A stretch of 64,000 nt of DNA from Candidatus Nitrotoga sp. HW29 (GTDB lineage Bacteria > Pseudomonadota > Gammaproteobacteria > Burkholderiales > Gallionellaceae), in contig NZ_CAKMAA020000013.1 of NCBI RefSeq assembly GCF_924101635.2, positions 36,411 through 100,410 of the forward strand, read 5' to 3'. Each line of letters starts with the position of its first letter. Within the stretch, counting starts at the first letter, position 1. Shown piece after piece: positions 1-8,556 of the stretch. The notes below the pieces were generated by a model. It made no database searches. It was not told where the DNA came from and saw nothing but the letters and a program-made list of their open reading frames with translations. A program made the translations under genes and the position numbers.

Positions 1-1
1 A

Positions 2-823
2 ACCTTTCCCATGGAGCTGGCAGTGATTGAAACGCGCCAGGGTGAGCGCCATATATTCACCGGATCTTTCCGCGACATTAGTGCGCGTAAACTGGCCGAA
101 GAACAGAAGGCGCGTCTCATCCGCGAACTTGAAAGCTCCCAGGAAGAATTAAAAAGCTTTGCTTTTGTGGTGTCTCATGATCTTAAGGCGCCATTGCGAG
201 CCATTAGTACATTGGCAGGTTGGCTTACCCATGATTACTCGGACAAGTTCGATGAAAAGGGGAAAGAATATATGGAGCTCCTTATTAAAAGGGTATACCG
301 TATGGATAATCTGATTAATGGTATTTTGCAATATTCGCGGGTCGGTCGGGTGCTGGAGAAGATCGTTGCAGTGGATCTCGACCCGTTAGTGCGGGAGGTG
401 ATTGACCTGCTTTCGCCACCGGCCAATATTGTGATCAGTATTGAAAATACTTTGCCTACCGTCATGGCAGAACCAACCCGTATCGAGCAGGTATTTCAAA
501 ACTTACTCTCCAATGCCATCAAATTCATGGACAAACCTCATGGCGAAATTCGAATCGCCTGTAGCTTAGAGGATAAGTATTGGAAATTTCTCATCGCCGA
601 TAATGGGCCGGGTATTGAGTCGCGACATTTTGAACAAATTTTCCAGCTGTTTCAGACTTTGGTGCCACGGGACAGAGTAGAGGGTACGGGTGTCGGCCTT
701 TCTCTGGTGAAGAAAATTGTGGAAATATACGATGGTAAGATATGGCTGGAGTCTAAAGTAGGGGAGGGAAGCACGTTTTTCTTCACGTTACCTAAAATTG
801 TCACAACAATAAATTTAAATTGA
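2..823 (+). CDS. Sensor histidine kinase, C-terminal part (5' end outside window)
   Basis: The reading frame is open to the left edge, so the gene starts upstream; the ATG at 11 lies inside a PAS/PAC domain and is not the true start. Visible parts, numbered from that ATG, are the end of a PAC motif (FTGSFRDIS, about 17-25), a coiled linker, a HisKA domain with the phospho-acceptor in SHDLKAPLR (H56), and a HATPase domain with an N box (NLLSNAIKF), a G1 box (DNGPGI) and a G2 box (GTGVGLSLV). It should autophosphorylate on H56 and pass the phosphate to a response regulator. The gene just downstream is a broken response regulator, so the original partner may be lost. No transmembrane segment falls in the visible part. 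The signal sensed cannot be told. Confidence 0.9.
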   Translation, partial: TFPMELAVIETRQGERHIFTGSFRDISARKLAEEQKARLIRELESSQEELKSFAFVVSHDLKAPLRAISTLAGWLTHDYSDKFDEKGKEYMELLIKRVYRMDNLINGILQYSRVGRVLEKIVAVDLDPLVREVIDLLSPPANIVISIENTLPTVMAEPTRIEQVFQNLLSNAIKFMDKPHGEIRIACSLEDKYWKFLIADNGPGIESRHFEQIFQLFQTLVPRDRVEGTGVGLSLVKKIVEIYDGKIWLESKVGEGSTFFFTLPKIVTTINLN

Positions 824-831
824 AGAAGAGT

Positions 832-968
832 ATGAGGATTATCAATAACCCATTCTTCTGGTGGAAGATGATCAAGTAGACATCATGATCCAATCCGTGG
901 ATTGCTGACAATTTGTTGAAGTGATGCGTTCGATCGATATTTGTTGGAGCGTCGGTGAGATGCTCTAA
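832..968 (+). pseudogene. Remnant of a single-domain response regulator
   Basis: Between two kinase genes, the frame starting at 849 reads PILLVEDDQVDIMIQSV, a typical receiver N-terminus with its acidic pair, and then hits TGA at 906. The same frame resumes at 912 with FVEVMRSIDICW, which resembles the last helix of Rcp1-type receivers (usually FVEVMRTIDLYW), and ends at TAA 966. The phosphorylatable aspartate and about 90 central codons are missing. A plausible ATG at 832 is in another frame, with TAA at 846 between it and the receiver frame. The product cannot work as a receiver. This is my reading of short matches; the family assignment is an inference from both ends matching the same family in the right order. 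Confidence 0.6.
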
Positions 969-1021
969 TGTGCTCATGCCACAAGGTATGTTTTTCGGGT
1001 TAGCAAGATGCTGATTTTACG

Positions 1022-3166
1022 ATGACAAAATCTCTTATTCGTATACTGATAGTTGATGATGACCTGGTGGATCGTTTAGCCTGTCGCCGCACGCTTACTC
1101 AATGCCTAAATTACAATTTTGTGCTGACAGAGGCTGAGACCGGAGAGGAGGGGTTGCAGTTTGTCCGTGCGCAAAAGCCGGACTGCATTTTACTTGACTA
1201 CCATATGCCGGATATGAATGGTTTAGAGTTTTTGAAGGAGTTGGCCGCCGAAATAGGTGAAATTCCGGTTCCCGTGATGATGCTGACCGGTGCTGACAGT
1301 GCTTCAGTCGCGGTTGAGGCCATGAAGCGTGGCGCATGGGATTACATGGTCAAGGATGTGGAGCGGGAATACCTCAAATTGTTACCCACCGTTATCCAGC
1401 GTGTACTACGCGAAAAGGAGATGCGGACGGAAAAGAAATTGATAGAAGATAAGTTGCTCCAAGTCGAAGCCAAATACCGTAACTTGGTTGAGCAAATTCC
1501 GGCAATTACTTATATCGCGGCGCTGGATGAAACCAATCAAGCTCTTTACATTAGCCCACAAATCAAGGTGCTGGGTTTTTCTCCGGCACAATGGCTGGAA
1601 ACGCCAGGAATTCACATCGCCCAAATTCATCCAGAAGACCGGACACGTGTGTTAAATGAACTGATCAAGAGCCGTGCCAACGGTACGCCTCTGCGGTGCG
1701 AATATCGCCTGATTTCTCGCAATGAGACAGTTTTTTGGTTTCGCGATGAAGCAAGCGTAGTGCGGGATGAATCGGGACGTTCGCTATTTCTTCAAGGTAT
1801 TTTGGTGGATATCACTGAAAGTAAACAGGTAGAGGCTGAGCTGCGGCAACATCGCTGGCGTCTTGAAGAGTTGGTGGCAAAGCGCACCGATGAACTGGCG
1901 GAAGTGAATAAACATTTGCGTCAGGATATTGTGGAACGCAAACGTGTCCAAGCAGAGCTGGTTAACGCCAAGGCGGTAGCAGAAAAAGCCAATCTTACGA
2001 AATCGAATTTTCTTTCCAGTATGAGCCATGAATTGCGCACGCCGCTCAATGCTATTCTTGGCTTTGCCCAGTTGATAGAAATTGGCACTCCTACGCCAAC
2101 ACCCACCCAGATGGCCAGGCTTAAAGAGATTCTCCATGGAGGATGGTATTTGCTGGAGCTGATCAATGAAATTCTGGATCTCGCGACAATTGAGTCCGGC
2201 AATCTTGTGCTAAGCCTGGAATCGGTATCTCTGGCTGAGGTCATATCCGAATGCCAGGCTATGATCGAACCTCAGGCACAGCAACATGGCATTCAGTTGA
2301 TTTTCCCCAAGTTTGACAGCCCTTTGACTGTTAAAGCAGATCGGACTCGGTTAAAGCAGGCTTTGATCAACCTGCTATCCAACGCGATAAAATATAATCG
2401 CGAGCAGGGAACGGTCGAGGTGAAATGCGTCAGAGGTACTTCGGAGTACGTTCGCATTAGCGTTCAGGATACGGGAGAGGGATTATCTCCAGAAAAATTA
2501 ACGCAACTTTTTCAGCCATTCAATCGTCTTGGTCAAGAGAATGGGGCCGTTGAAGGGACTGGCATTGGTTTGGCGGTGACCAAGCAAGTGCTTGAATTGA
2601 TGGGGGGCGTAATTAGGGTGGACAGCACCGTTGGCGTGGGTAGCGTATTCTGGTTTGAACTCATTTCGGCTACGGAACCGCAACTTGTGCTGGAAGAGTG
2701 CAAATCTCAGGAGCTTACTGCAAAAACTTATGCTGACACCCAGCAGTACTGCATACTTTATTTTGAAGATAATTCGATCAATTCGTCATTAATCAAAGAG
2801 CTTATTGAGGAGAATCGTCCAGATATACACTTGTTGATTGCGGGTAATGGCAATTTGGGTATCGAGCTGGCACGTATTCATTTACCAGATGTGATTCTGA
2901 TGGATGTCACCTTGCCTGATATGAACGGTATCCAAGCCATGGAGATTCTATTTCAAGACCCGCTAACAGCCTCTATTCCAATTGTTGCATTGAGCGCCGA
3001 TGCCATGCCTCATCATATTTTGAAGGGGATGGAAGCAGGATTTTTTCGCTATATCTGCAAGCCCTTTGAACTTAATGAGTTTATGTTTGTGATCGACGAG
3101 GCACTTGAATTTCGGACAAGTAGATTAACTACTGGTACGAGTAAAACAAAAGAAATTGAGGGCTAG
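1022..3166 (+). CDS. Hybrid sensor kinase: receiver-PAS-HisKA-HATPase-receiver
   Basis: A 714-residue soluble two-component protein. An N-terminal receiver (about 5-125) has acidic residues D12-D13 and phospho-acceptor D59 in LLDYHMPDMNG. A PAS/PAC sensor domain follows (about 150-275), then a coiled segment (280-325), HisKA with H336 in SHELRTPLN, and HATPase with NLLSNAIKY and GTGIGLAV. A second receiver (about 580-700) has D628 in LMDVTLPDMNG. There are no membrane helices. The N-terminal receiver suggests the kinase is itself controlled by another kinase, perhaps the one encoded upstream, which would make a phosphorelay. The C-terminal receiver keeps its aspartate but its first strand is unusual (YFEDN rather than VDDN). 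No clear ribosome-binding site precedes the ATG. No output domain is present, so the target is unknown. Confidence 0.9.
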   Translation: MTKSLIRILIVDDDLVDRLACRRTLTQCLNYNFVLTEAETGEEGLQFVRAQKPDCILLDYHMPDMNGLEFLKELAAEIGEIPVPVMMLTGADSASVAVEAMKRGAWDYMVKDVEREYLKLLPTVIQRVLREKEMRTEKKLIEDKLLQVEAKYRNLVEQIPAITYIAALDETNQALYISPQIKVLGFSPAQWLETPGIHIAQIHPEDRTRVLNELIKSRANGTPLRCEYRLISRNETVFWFRDEASVVRDESGRSLFLQGILVDITESKQVEAELRQHRWRLEELVAKRTDELAEVNKHLRQDIVERKRVQAELVNAKAVAEKANLTKSNFLSSMSHELRTPLNAILGFAQLIEIGTPTPTPTQMARLKEILHGGWYLLELINEILDLATIESGNLVLSLESVSLAEVISECQAMIEPQAQQHGIQLIFPKFDSPLTVKADRTRLKQALINLLSNAIKYNREQGTVEVKCVRGTSEYVRISVQDTGEGLSPEKLTQLFQPFNRLGQENGAVEGTGIGLAVTKQVLELMGGVIRVDSTVGVGSVFWFELISATEPQLVLEECKSQELTAKTYADTQQYCILYFEDNSINSSLIKELIEENRPDIHLLIAGNGNLGIELARIHLPDVILMDVTLPDMNGIQAMEILFQDPLTASIPIVALSADAMPHHILKGMEAGFFRYICKPFELNEFMFVIDEALEFRTSRLTTGTSKTKEIEG

Positions 3167-3168
3167 TT

Positions 3169-3183
3169 CCCCGATTGTCGGGG
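3169..3183 (+). terminator. Small perfect hairpin after hybrid kinase gene
   Basis: CCCCGA and TCGGGG form a 6-bp stem with a 3-base loop, starting 3 bases after the stop codon. It is followed by TAAAAAT rather than a run of T, so it is a weak terminator candidate at best. Confidence 0.3.
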
Positions 3184-3281
3184 TAAAAATACCAGTTGGT
3201 AGAGCATATTCAACGCTTGTTATAGCAAATGAACCTTCGTTTACTGTTTGAAGAGCTCTTTTTGTAACCCAATCTAATTTT

Positions 3282-3680
3282 TTATTTCAGCACCACCAAA
3301 AATATCAAGACAGATAAAGTAATGGTCAGTAAAGCACACGCATAAATCAAGATCTTGGTCCGGACTTTTAGAATTTCAATGACATTAACTACGTGTGCAT
3401 TTTGTTCGGCAAGTGACTTGATTAATTTGGCTGATGAGTTATGGTTGGAATTTAGTTCAGCTACCTGTGCTTGAAGATGACGAACGCGATTCTCTAAATT
3501 TGCGAATCCTTCAGCATCGAAAGAGACTATTGTTGACGAACTGTCTGCCATAGGCTGATTATTTACTTCATCTTTTGCCGTAGTAAAAAGGCGTTTTGCG
3601 CCTTTAACCATGCCCGGCGCGGCTTCCAACACATCTTTCCAGGGTATGACCCTCAGTGCGTTAATCCAACCTATAGCCAA
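3282..3680 (-). CDS. Hypothetical protein with coiled coil and C-terminal membrane anchor
   Basis: A 132-residue protein of unrecognised family. It starts with a short hydrophobic/basic stretch. Residues about 60-100 contain heptad-like leucines (LENRVRHLQAQVAELNS) predicting a coiled coil, and residues about 108-131 form one strongly hydrophobic helix ending in a single lysine. The layout suggests a tail-anchored inner-membrane protein with the coiled coil in the cytoplasm. It lies downstream of mutM on the same strand, separated by about 200 bases, so it may be read from the mutM transcript. No function can be assigned. Confidence 0.65.
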   Translation of the reverse strand: MAIGWINALRVIPWKDVLEAAPGMVKGAKRLFTTAKDEVNNQPMADSSSTIVSFDAEGFANLENRVRHLQAQVAELNSNHNSSAKLIKSLAEQNAHVVNVIEILKVRTKILIYACALLTITLSVLIFLVVLK

Positions 3681-3889
3681 GATGTTTCCTTCCGTGTCGT
3701 ATATAGAGCGATATTGTCAACCATACCACCAGCTGGTAGCGTTGTCTGAATAAAATATGCCAATGCAGGTAATTTTTTCAAGATTTTATTAAAAATAATA
3801 ATTGTGGTACGAAAGTGGCTATAAAAAGTTCAAGATATAAAAATCTCGTTTTGTCATTTGTTGGCACCAGCGCGATAGGGAAGTATCGA

Positions 3890-4705
3890 TTATTTCTGGC
3901 ATTGCAGGCAATAAAAACTTGATCGTTGTCCTTGCCGAATCTGCTTGATAGTTGTGTTACAGGCACGACAAGTCTCGGTTGCACGGCCATACACCCAGTA
4001 GTGCTGCTGGAAATAGCCGGGATTGCCATTACTGTCCACGAAGTCGCGCAGGCTGCTGCCACCGAGCGCAATGGCTTCCGTCAATGTTTCTTGTATCGTT
4101 TTTACCAATCGAGCGCAGCGCGGTCGACTAAGTTTTGCGGCGGGTAGTTGCGGACGGATACCCGCACGGAATAGCGCTTCATTGGCGTAGATGTTGCCGA
4201 CACCGACTACCAGATGATGATCCATGATAACCAGCTTGATTGCGGCATTGCGTTTTCGTATCGCACGATAAAGATAATCGGCATTAAATTCGCTCTCCAG
4301 CGGTTCTACTCCAAGCTTTAACAAGAGTGGATGCTGTGCGGGGTCGCCCTCATGCCATAGCACTGCGCCAAAACGGCGCGGGTCACGTAGCCGCATCAGC
4401 ATCCCGTTTGCCAGCTTTAAATCAAAGTGATCGTGCTTTTCTGCTGCGATGTCCGCGGACAAAATGCGCAAGCTGCCGGACATGCCGAGATGGAGGATGA
4501 GCGTGCCATTGTCGCATTTGATTAGCAAATATTTGGCACGGCGATGCAGCGCGTGAATGATTTGACCATGCAAGATGGTGGCTAATTGTTTGGGGATAGC
4601 CCAGCGCAGATGAGAAGTGCGAATGACTACGTCCGCGATACGCTGACCGAGCAAATGCGGTTCCAGTCCGCGCAGGGTAGTTTCGACCTCGGGTAACTCA
4701 GGCAT
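3890..4705 (-). CDS. mutM: Formamidopyrimidine-DNA glycosylase / AP lyase
   Basis: MutM (Fpg) removes 8-oxoguanine and formamidopyrimidines from DNA and cuts the abasic site by beta,delta-elimination. The 271-residue product has the family length. It begins MPELPEVETT, with P2 as the catalytic nucleophile and E3 as the acid; the conserved lysine of the N-terminal domain is K58 (RRAKYLLIK). The helix-two-turn-helix motif includes VGVGNIYANEALF, and the protein ends with a four-cysteine zinc finger (CRAC ... CLQC). The start is fixed because the N-terminal proline must follow the initiator methionine. In many betaproteobacteria mutM sits next to the TPR/lolB/ispE block; here three ABC-exporter genes and a small lipoprotein lie between. 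Confidence 0.97.
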   Translation of the reverse strand: MPELPEVETTLRGLEPHLLGQRIADVVIRTSHLRWAIPKQLATILHGQIIHALHRRAKYLLIKCDNGTLILHLGMSGSLRILSADIAAEKHDHFDLKLANGMLMRLRDPRRFGAVLWHEGDPAQHPLLLKLGVEPLESEFNADYLYRAIRKRNAAIKLVIMDHHLVVGVGNIYANEALFRAGIRPQLPAAKLSRPRCARLVKTIQETLTEAIALGGSSLRDFVDSNGNPGYFQQHYWVYGRATETCRACNTTIKQIRQGQRSSFYCLQCQK

Positions 4706-4853
4706 AAGATTTTTCTCGGTGGATTATATTGTTATATGTTATTGTATTAATTATACAATTGTTGTCTGTCGATGAAAAAATCAGGCTAAAAATAATAGTT
4801 TAAGCAAGTTGGCATGTTGGTCTTGGAACATGGTAGGTATTGTCCTTGTTGCC

Positions 4854-5051
4854 TTATTTTTTGTCAGAGTTTCCAGCAACGGCCTTTACACCTGCTGTTG
4901 CAACATCGACAGTTGTACCAACTACTGCGGCACCGACTTTAACGGTTGTTGCAACCACGGTAACCGCAGTATCAGCGACAGTAACCACCGCGCAGCCGGT
5001 ACAGAGAATGCAAATTGGGGTACATAGAAGGTAGACACGCGTGAGGGGCAT
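4854..5051 (-). CDS. Small putative lipoprotein, Val/Thr/Ala-rich
   Basis: A 65-residue product with a short hydrophobic N-terminus and a lipobox-like LCTGC (Cys at residue 20), followed by an Ala/Val/Thr-rich stretch (AVVTVADTAVTVVATTVKVG) and a basic tail. Small lipoproteins of this composition occur in betaproteobacteria, but the function is unknown. No good ribosome-binding site precedes the ATG, and the signal peptide has only one arginine before the hydrophobic core, so the start is uncertain. The plus-strand frames across the same bases also stay open because of the repetitive composition. I prefer the minus strand because of the lipobox. Confidence 0.5.
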   Translation of the reverse strand: MPLTRVYLLCTPICILCTGCAVVTVADTAVTVVATTVKVGAAVVGTTVDVATAGVKAVAGNSDKK

Positions 5052-5226
5052 TGGGCAAATGTGGTTACAAATGATTGCATCAAATTAAAAAAGCAAGTTT
5101 GCTACTAACTGTTTGATAAAAAAATTACTTTAATAGATTCGGCTAGTTATCAAATAATTCCATTTCACCAGTACTTAGCCTATGGACACATCAATTTCTA
5201 TTTCACTTGCGGGGAAGAGAGCCAGC

Positions 5227-6567
5227 TTAATTTCTTCTGCGCCACCAAAGCAAAGCCCCCGTCAGTATAAACAACATAGGCAAGGCAATCAGGAAGCTGC
5301 TACTGATGATGGTCAGATTGATTTTGCTCAAGGTAATCGCACCATCTTTCACGGCGCGCGGTTGAATCGTAATGAGTTTTTCTTCGTTGCCTAGCCAGTT
5401 CGTCATATTGATGCCGAGATCAAGATTACCGCCGTTGCCGGAATAGGTATTGGCAAGAAACGAACCGCTTCCAACGATAACAATGCGTTGTTCACGATCG
5501 TTTATGTTGCGTTGCAGGGCGAGCGCGATCGTTACGGGGCCGGGGATGTCACGGGTTTTGTTGAAGCGTGAGTTACCTTGCGGTATTTCGCGGCTAACCC
5601 AGCCGCGTGGCGCGGCTTCTACTAGCGTGGTGTGTTGCCATGCAGCATTTTCCTCCCAGTCAATGGCGCGGGCAAAGGGAAAGACCGTGGTCAAGTTGAA
5701 ATTTTGCGTGATGGCGTGTGGCGGATAGCCCGCGCCCAGCGCCCAGGTTGGAGGAATATTCATTTCTTCTGCTGCCGGATCAACCACGATGCCAGGCGTG
5801 AGAATAATGTCCAGTTTTTCAGCCAGGCGCTCTAATCCATGCAGTGGCTCGGCGTCTACTAGCCACAGCAGGTTACCGCCGTTGGTGATATAGCGTAGCA
5901 GTTTATCTATTTCACCCTGCAATAAATCGATTTGCGGCTGAGTAATGATCAACATGCTGGCATTGTTGGGTACGTCCTGTGCCAGCGTTAAATTCAGGCT
6001 GCTAAGGCGAAAGCCATTTTGTTGCAGTCGTTTGCCGAATTCGCCGAGATCGTGGTTTGCAATGCCTTCGAGATTGCGTTCTCCATGCCCATCAAGATAC
6101 ATAAGCAATTGATTTTTTGTGTGGGCCATACGCAATAACACACTGGTAAGTGCCTGTTCGTTCAACATGGTGAGATGCCCACGCTTGCCACCATACTCCA
6201 CCAGCATTTCGCCATTGACACGAATATTGACCTTGCGCGCTTCTTCCGGCTGCTTCACCGGGTCGATAAAGGTGAGCGAAATATCGGGTTTATAGCGCTG
6301 ATAAAGGGCAACAAAATCACGGGTAAGTCTATGCATATCACCTAAATTGGCATCCTGTCCGGTTACGTACATCGTCAGTTTTATTTCGCCATGCAGTTGC
6401 TTCAGTACATTGACACTGTTGTCTGCCAAGCTGTTGCTGGCATTTTGTGTCATATCCCATTGTGCGGGGTGGCGTGCAACGAGTTGATACAACGAGACAA
6501 TAGTGGCGAGCAGTATTGCAGTGAAGGTCAGGTTTTTAATCAGCAGATTGAGTTGTGGGAATTTCAT
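5227..6567 (-). CDS. GldG-like ABC exporter auxiliary protein
   Basis: A 446-residue protein of the ABC-type auxiliary family (GldG / ABC_transp_aux). A transmembrane helix at about 10-30 is followed by a large extracytoplasmic domain. It contains the family-typical opening (SLADNSVNVLKQL), a strand reading QLLMYLDGHGERNL, and a Rossmann-like GGNLLWLVDAEP. A second helix near 420-440 ends in WWRRRN. In the Gld system GldG works with GldA (ATPase) and GldF (permease), and those two genes lie just upstream in the same direction, with 10 bases between the permease stop and this start. The substrate is unknown. Gliding motility itself is not implied: related three-gene sets are widespread in proteobacteria that do not glide. 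Confidence 0.85.
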   Translation of the reverse strand: MKFPQLNLLIKNLTFTAILLATIVSLYQLVARHPAQWDMTQNASNSLADNSVNVLKQLHGEIKLTMYVTGQDANLGDMHRLTRDFVALYQRYKPDISLTFIDPVKQPEEARKVNIRVNGEMLVEYGGKRGHLTMLNEQALTSVLLRMAHTKNQLLMYLDGHGERNLEGIANHDLGEFGKRLQQNGFRLSSLNLTLAQDVPNNASMLIITQPQIDLLQGEIDKLLRYITNGGNLLWLVDAEPLHGLERLAEKLDIILTPGIVVDPAAEEMNIPPTWALGAGYPPHAITQNFNLTTVFPFARAIDWEENAAWQHTTLVEAAPRGWVSREIPQGNSRFNKTRDIPGPVTIALALQRNINDREQRIVIVGSGSFLANTYSGNGGNLDLGINMTNWLGNEEKLITIQPRAVKDGAITLSKINLTIISSSFLIALPMLFILTGALLWWRRRN

Positions 6568-6577
6568 GCCGGGAAGC

Positions 6578-7321
6578 TCAGCTATAAATGCGGTTGTTAT
6601 ACAGTCGGCGTATCGTTAGCAACAGAAAGGTGATACAAAAAAGCAGAAAAAACATCAGATCTGTACTATTTAACAGACCAATATTGAGGTTTTGGAAATG
6701 GCTGGTGGGAGCGAGTGCGCGCCAACTCTTGTCATGATCCACCGCACTGACTTCTACCAGCCACAGGCCGAAAAATATGGCCAATGTACCGATGGCGGCT
6801 ACCGCTGGTTGTGCGGTGAGTGAGGAAATGTACAGTCCCAATGCGGTGTAGCTGGCGGCAAGCAGGATAAGCCCCAGCGCATTGGTGAAAAGAAGGCCTG
6901 TGTCTAGTTGTGTGCCTGTGGCCAGAGCGAGCACCATCAACAGGCAGCTGATGATGATGAGTAATAACAGTAACATGAGACCGATGAATTTCCCGATCAC
7001 AATGTGAATGTCGGAAACCGGTGCGCTCATTAGTAGTGTCAGGGTTTGGTTGCGTCGTTCCTCGGCGATCAAGCGCATGGTAAAAATGGGTATCAGCATC
7101 ATTAAAATCAGTGCAACGGTACCGAGTAATGGCGCCGCCACGGCTAATGTGGCGCCGGGCGCGTTGGCGAGCTGTGCCAGTTGCGACTGTACTTGTAAAA
7201 AGGCATCCAGCCGGGCCAGGAAAAACCAGGCAAAGATAAATTGCAGAGCGCCCAAAATTAGCCAAGTCGAAGGGATGGCGAGCAAGCTGCGGAATTCTTT
7301 GAGCGAAATGGTTAGAATCAT
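6578..7321 (-). CDS. ABC-2 type exporter permease (GldF-like)
   Basis: A 247-residue integral membrane protein with about six hydrophobic helices, including WLILGALQFIFAWFF, TLAVAAPLLGTVALILMML, LLLLLIIISCLLMVLAL and MFFLLFCITFLLL. The loop with RLIAEERRNQTLTLLMSAP is characteristic of ABC-2 permeases that pair with GldA-type ATPases. Its start codon overlaps the end of the ATPase gene by 4 bases, so the two are translationally coupled. It should form the membrane channel of the exporter with the neighbouring ATPase and GldG-like protein. Confidence 0.9.
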   Translation of the reverse strand: MILTISLKEFRSLLAIPSTWLILGALQFIFAWFFLARLDAFLQVQSQLAQLANAPGATLAVAAPLLGTVALILMMLIPIFTMRLIAEERRNQTLTLLMSAPVSDIHIVIGKFIGLMLLLLLIIISCLLMVLALATGTQLDTGLLFTNALGLILLAASYTALGLYISSLTAQPAVAAIGTLAIFFGLWLVEVSAVDHDKSWRALAPTSHFQNLNIGLLNSTDLMFFLLFCITFLLLTIRRLYNNRIYS

Positions 7322-8256
7322 AATTTTTCGTCTTGGGTGATTTGCATAAACACGTCTTCCAGCCGCGTTCGCAGCGGAACGAGTTGCTCCGCTTGCCAGC
7401 CGTGTTGCGCGGCGAGTGCGAGCAACGCAACGCTTGGGTTTGTGTTAGCGGTATGCAGAATGCGGAACTGCGTGGTGGAAAGTGGGTCTACCTGCTGTAC
7501 GTCAGCGATGGCTTGCAATTCGGAAAGTGCAGGCGGCGCCAATAGGGTAACGATAAAGCCTGATTGACTACCGTATTGCTGCATTTTTGTGCTGCTGTCA
7601 CCGTAAATTAGACGGCCGTGATGCATAATTTCGACGCGGTCACAAATGTTTTCCACTTCGCCCAACAAGTGGGTGGAAAGGATAACGCTGTGCATATTTC
7701 CTAATTCGCGGATTAGTGCGCGGATGTCGCGGATTTGGGATGGATCAAGGCCAACGGTGGGTTCGTCCAGAATGATTACTTCCGGTTGATGGATAATTGC
7801 TTGCGCAATGCCAACACGTTGCTGATAGCCTTTGGAGAGCGTTCCGATGATTTTTTTTCCACTGTCCTGTAAACCGCAACGGCGTTTGGCTTCGGTCAAA
7901 GCATTCGTAATCTGCGCACGAGGTATACGATGCAGCTTGGCGGCGAATATAAGGAAATCATTTACACTCATTTCGCGGTATAAAGGGGGGGTTTCGGGCA
8001 AGAATCCGATATTTGTCTTGGTTTTTTGGGGCTGGCGGATTAGATTGAAGCCGCATATTTCAATTTCTCCCGAGTGTGGCAAGAGTGCACCGGCCAGCAT
8101 TTGTAGCGTTGTACTTTTGCCGGCCCCATTGTGCCCAAGCAGGCCAAGCACCTCGCCATGCCTAAGCTCTAACGATACGCCATGGATGACCTCGCGTTGA
8201 CCGAAGCGGCGAATCAGGTTGCGTGCGGATAGGGTGATTGGTGCAATGACTGACAT
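7318..8256 (-). CDS. ABC transporter ATP-binding protein (GldA-like)
   Basis: A 312-residue ATPase, the first gene of the three-gene exporter operon. It has a Walker A (GHNGAGKST, about 41-49), Q-loop region (GFLPETPPLY), an ABC signature in degenerate form (LSKGYQQRVGIAQA, where LSGGQ is usual and LSKGY is typical of the GldA/CcmA branch), a Walker B (VIILDEPTVGLDP) and an H-loop (LSTH). The C-terminal 80 residues are the accessory domain of this branch. It hydrolyses ATP to drive the downstream permease. The divergent TPR gene begins 300 bases away, so the region between carries promoters for both directions. Confidence 0.93.
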   Translation of the reverse strand: MSVIAPITLSARNLIRRFGQREVIHGVSLELRHGEVLGLLGHNGAGKSTTLQMLAGALLPHSGEIEICGFNLIRQPQKTKTNIGFLPETPPLYREMSVNDFLIFAAKLHRIPRAQITNALTEAKRRCGLQDSGKKIIGTLSKGYQQRVGIAQAIIHQPEVIILDEPTVGLDPSQIRDIRALIRELGNMHSVILSTHLLGEVENICDRVEIMHHGRLIYGDSSTKMQQYGSQSGFIVTLLAPPALSELQAIADVQQVDPLSTTQFRILHTANTNPSVALLALAAQHGWQAEQLVPLRTRLEDVFMQITQDEKL

Positions 8257-8556
8257 TAGTGCAGATGCAGATTGTATGGGAGGCTAAATATAACCTAATA
8301 TGTCGTTATACATCAAAATGAAATCATTCGATTATGTCTGGTAACAAAATTAGGGGTGTTCCTAACGAAATGTCCGGGTCGCTTAATATAAAACGCGGAT
8401 ATAAAAAACGGAAAGATTCGTAGCGATGCATTGGGCGTTCTTCAAATCTGCGTTACCCTTCAGATTGACGCAATTCATAGTGACGAAGGCTTAATCAGAG
8501 AGCATATTACGACTCCATGAATTTTTTATTTTTTAATAATACCTAAAATATTAAAT
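8257..8556. promoter_or_regulatory. Divergent intergenic region, no gene seen
   Basis: A 300-base AT-rich spacer between the start of the ABC exporter operon (minus) and the TPR lipoprotein gene (plus). It must hold both promoters. No open frame, tRNA or convincing hairpin with a T run was found. The last 45 bases before the TPR start are almost only A and T, and no good ribosome-binding site is visible there. Confidence 0.4.

Noticed and set aside
3191..3740. Short similar motifs TACCAGTTGGTAGAGC and CCAGCTGGTAGCG near the coiled-coil gene
   Set aside because: Too short and too diverged to call a repeat pair or attachment sites; no tRNA or integrase nearby.
4809..5034. Two overlapping plus-strand frames over the small lipoprotein region
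   Set aside because: Composition is repetitive, so several frames stay open; neither has a signal peptide, ribosome-binding site or family resemblance.
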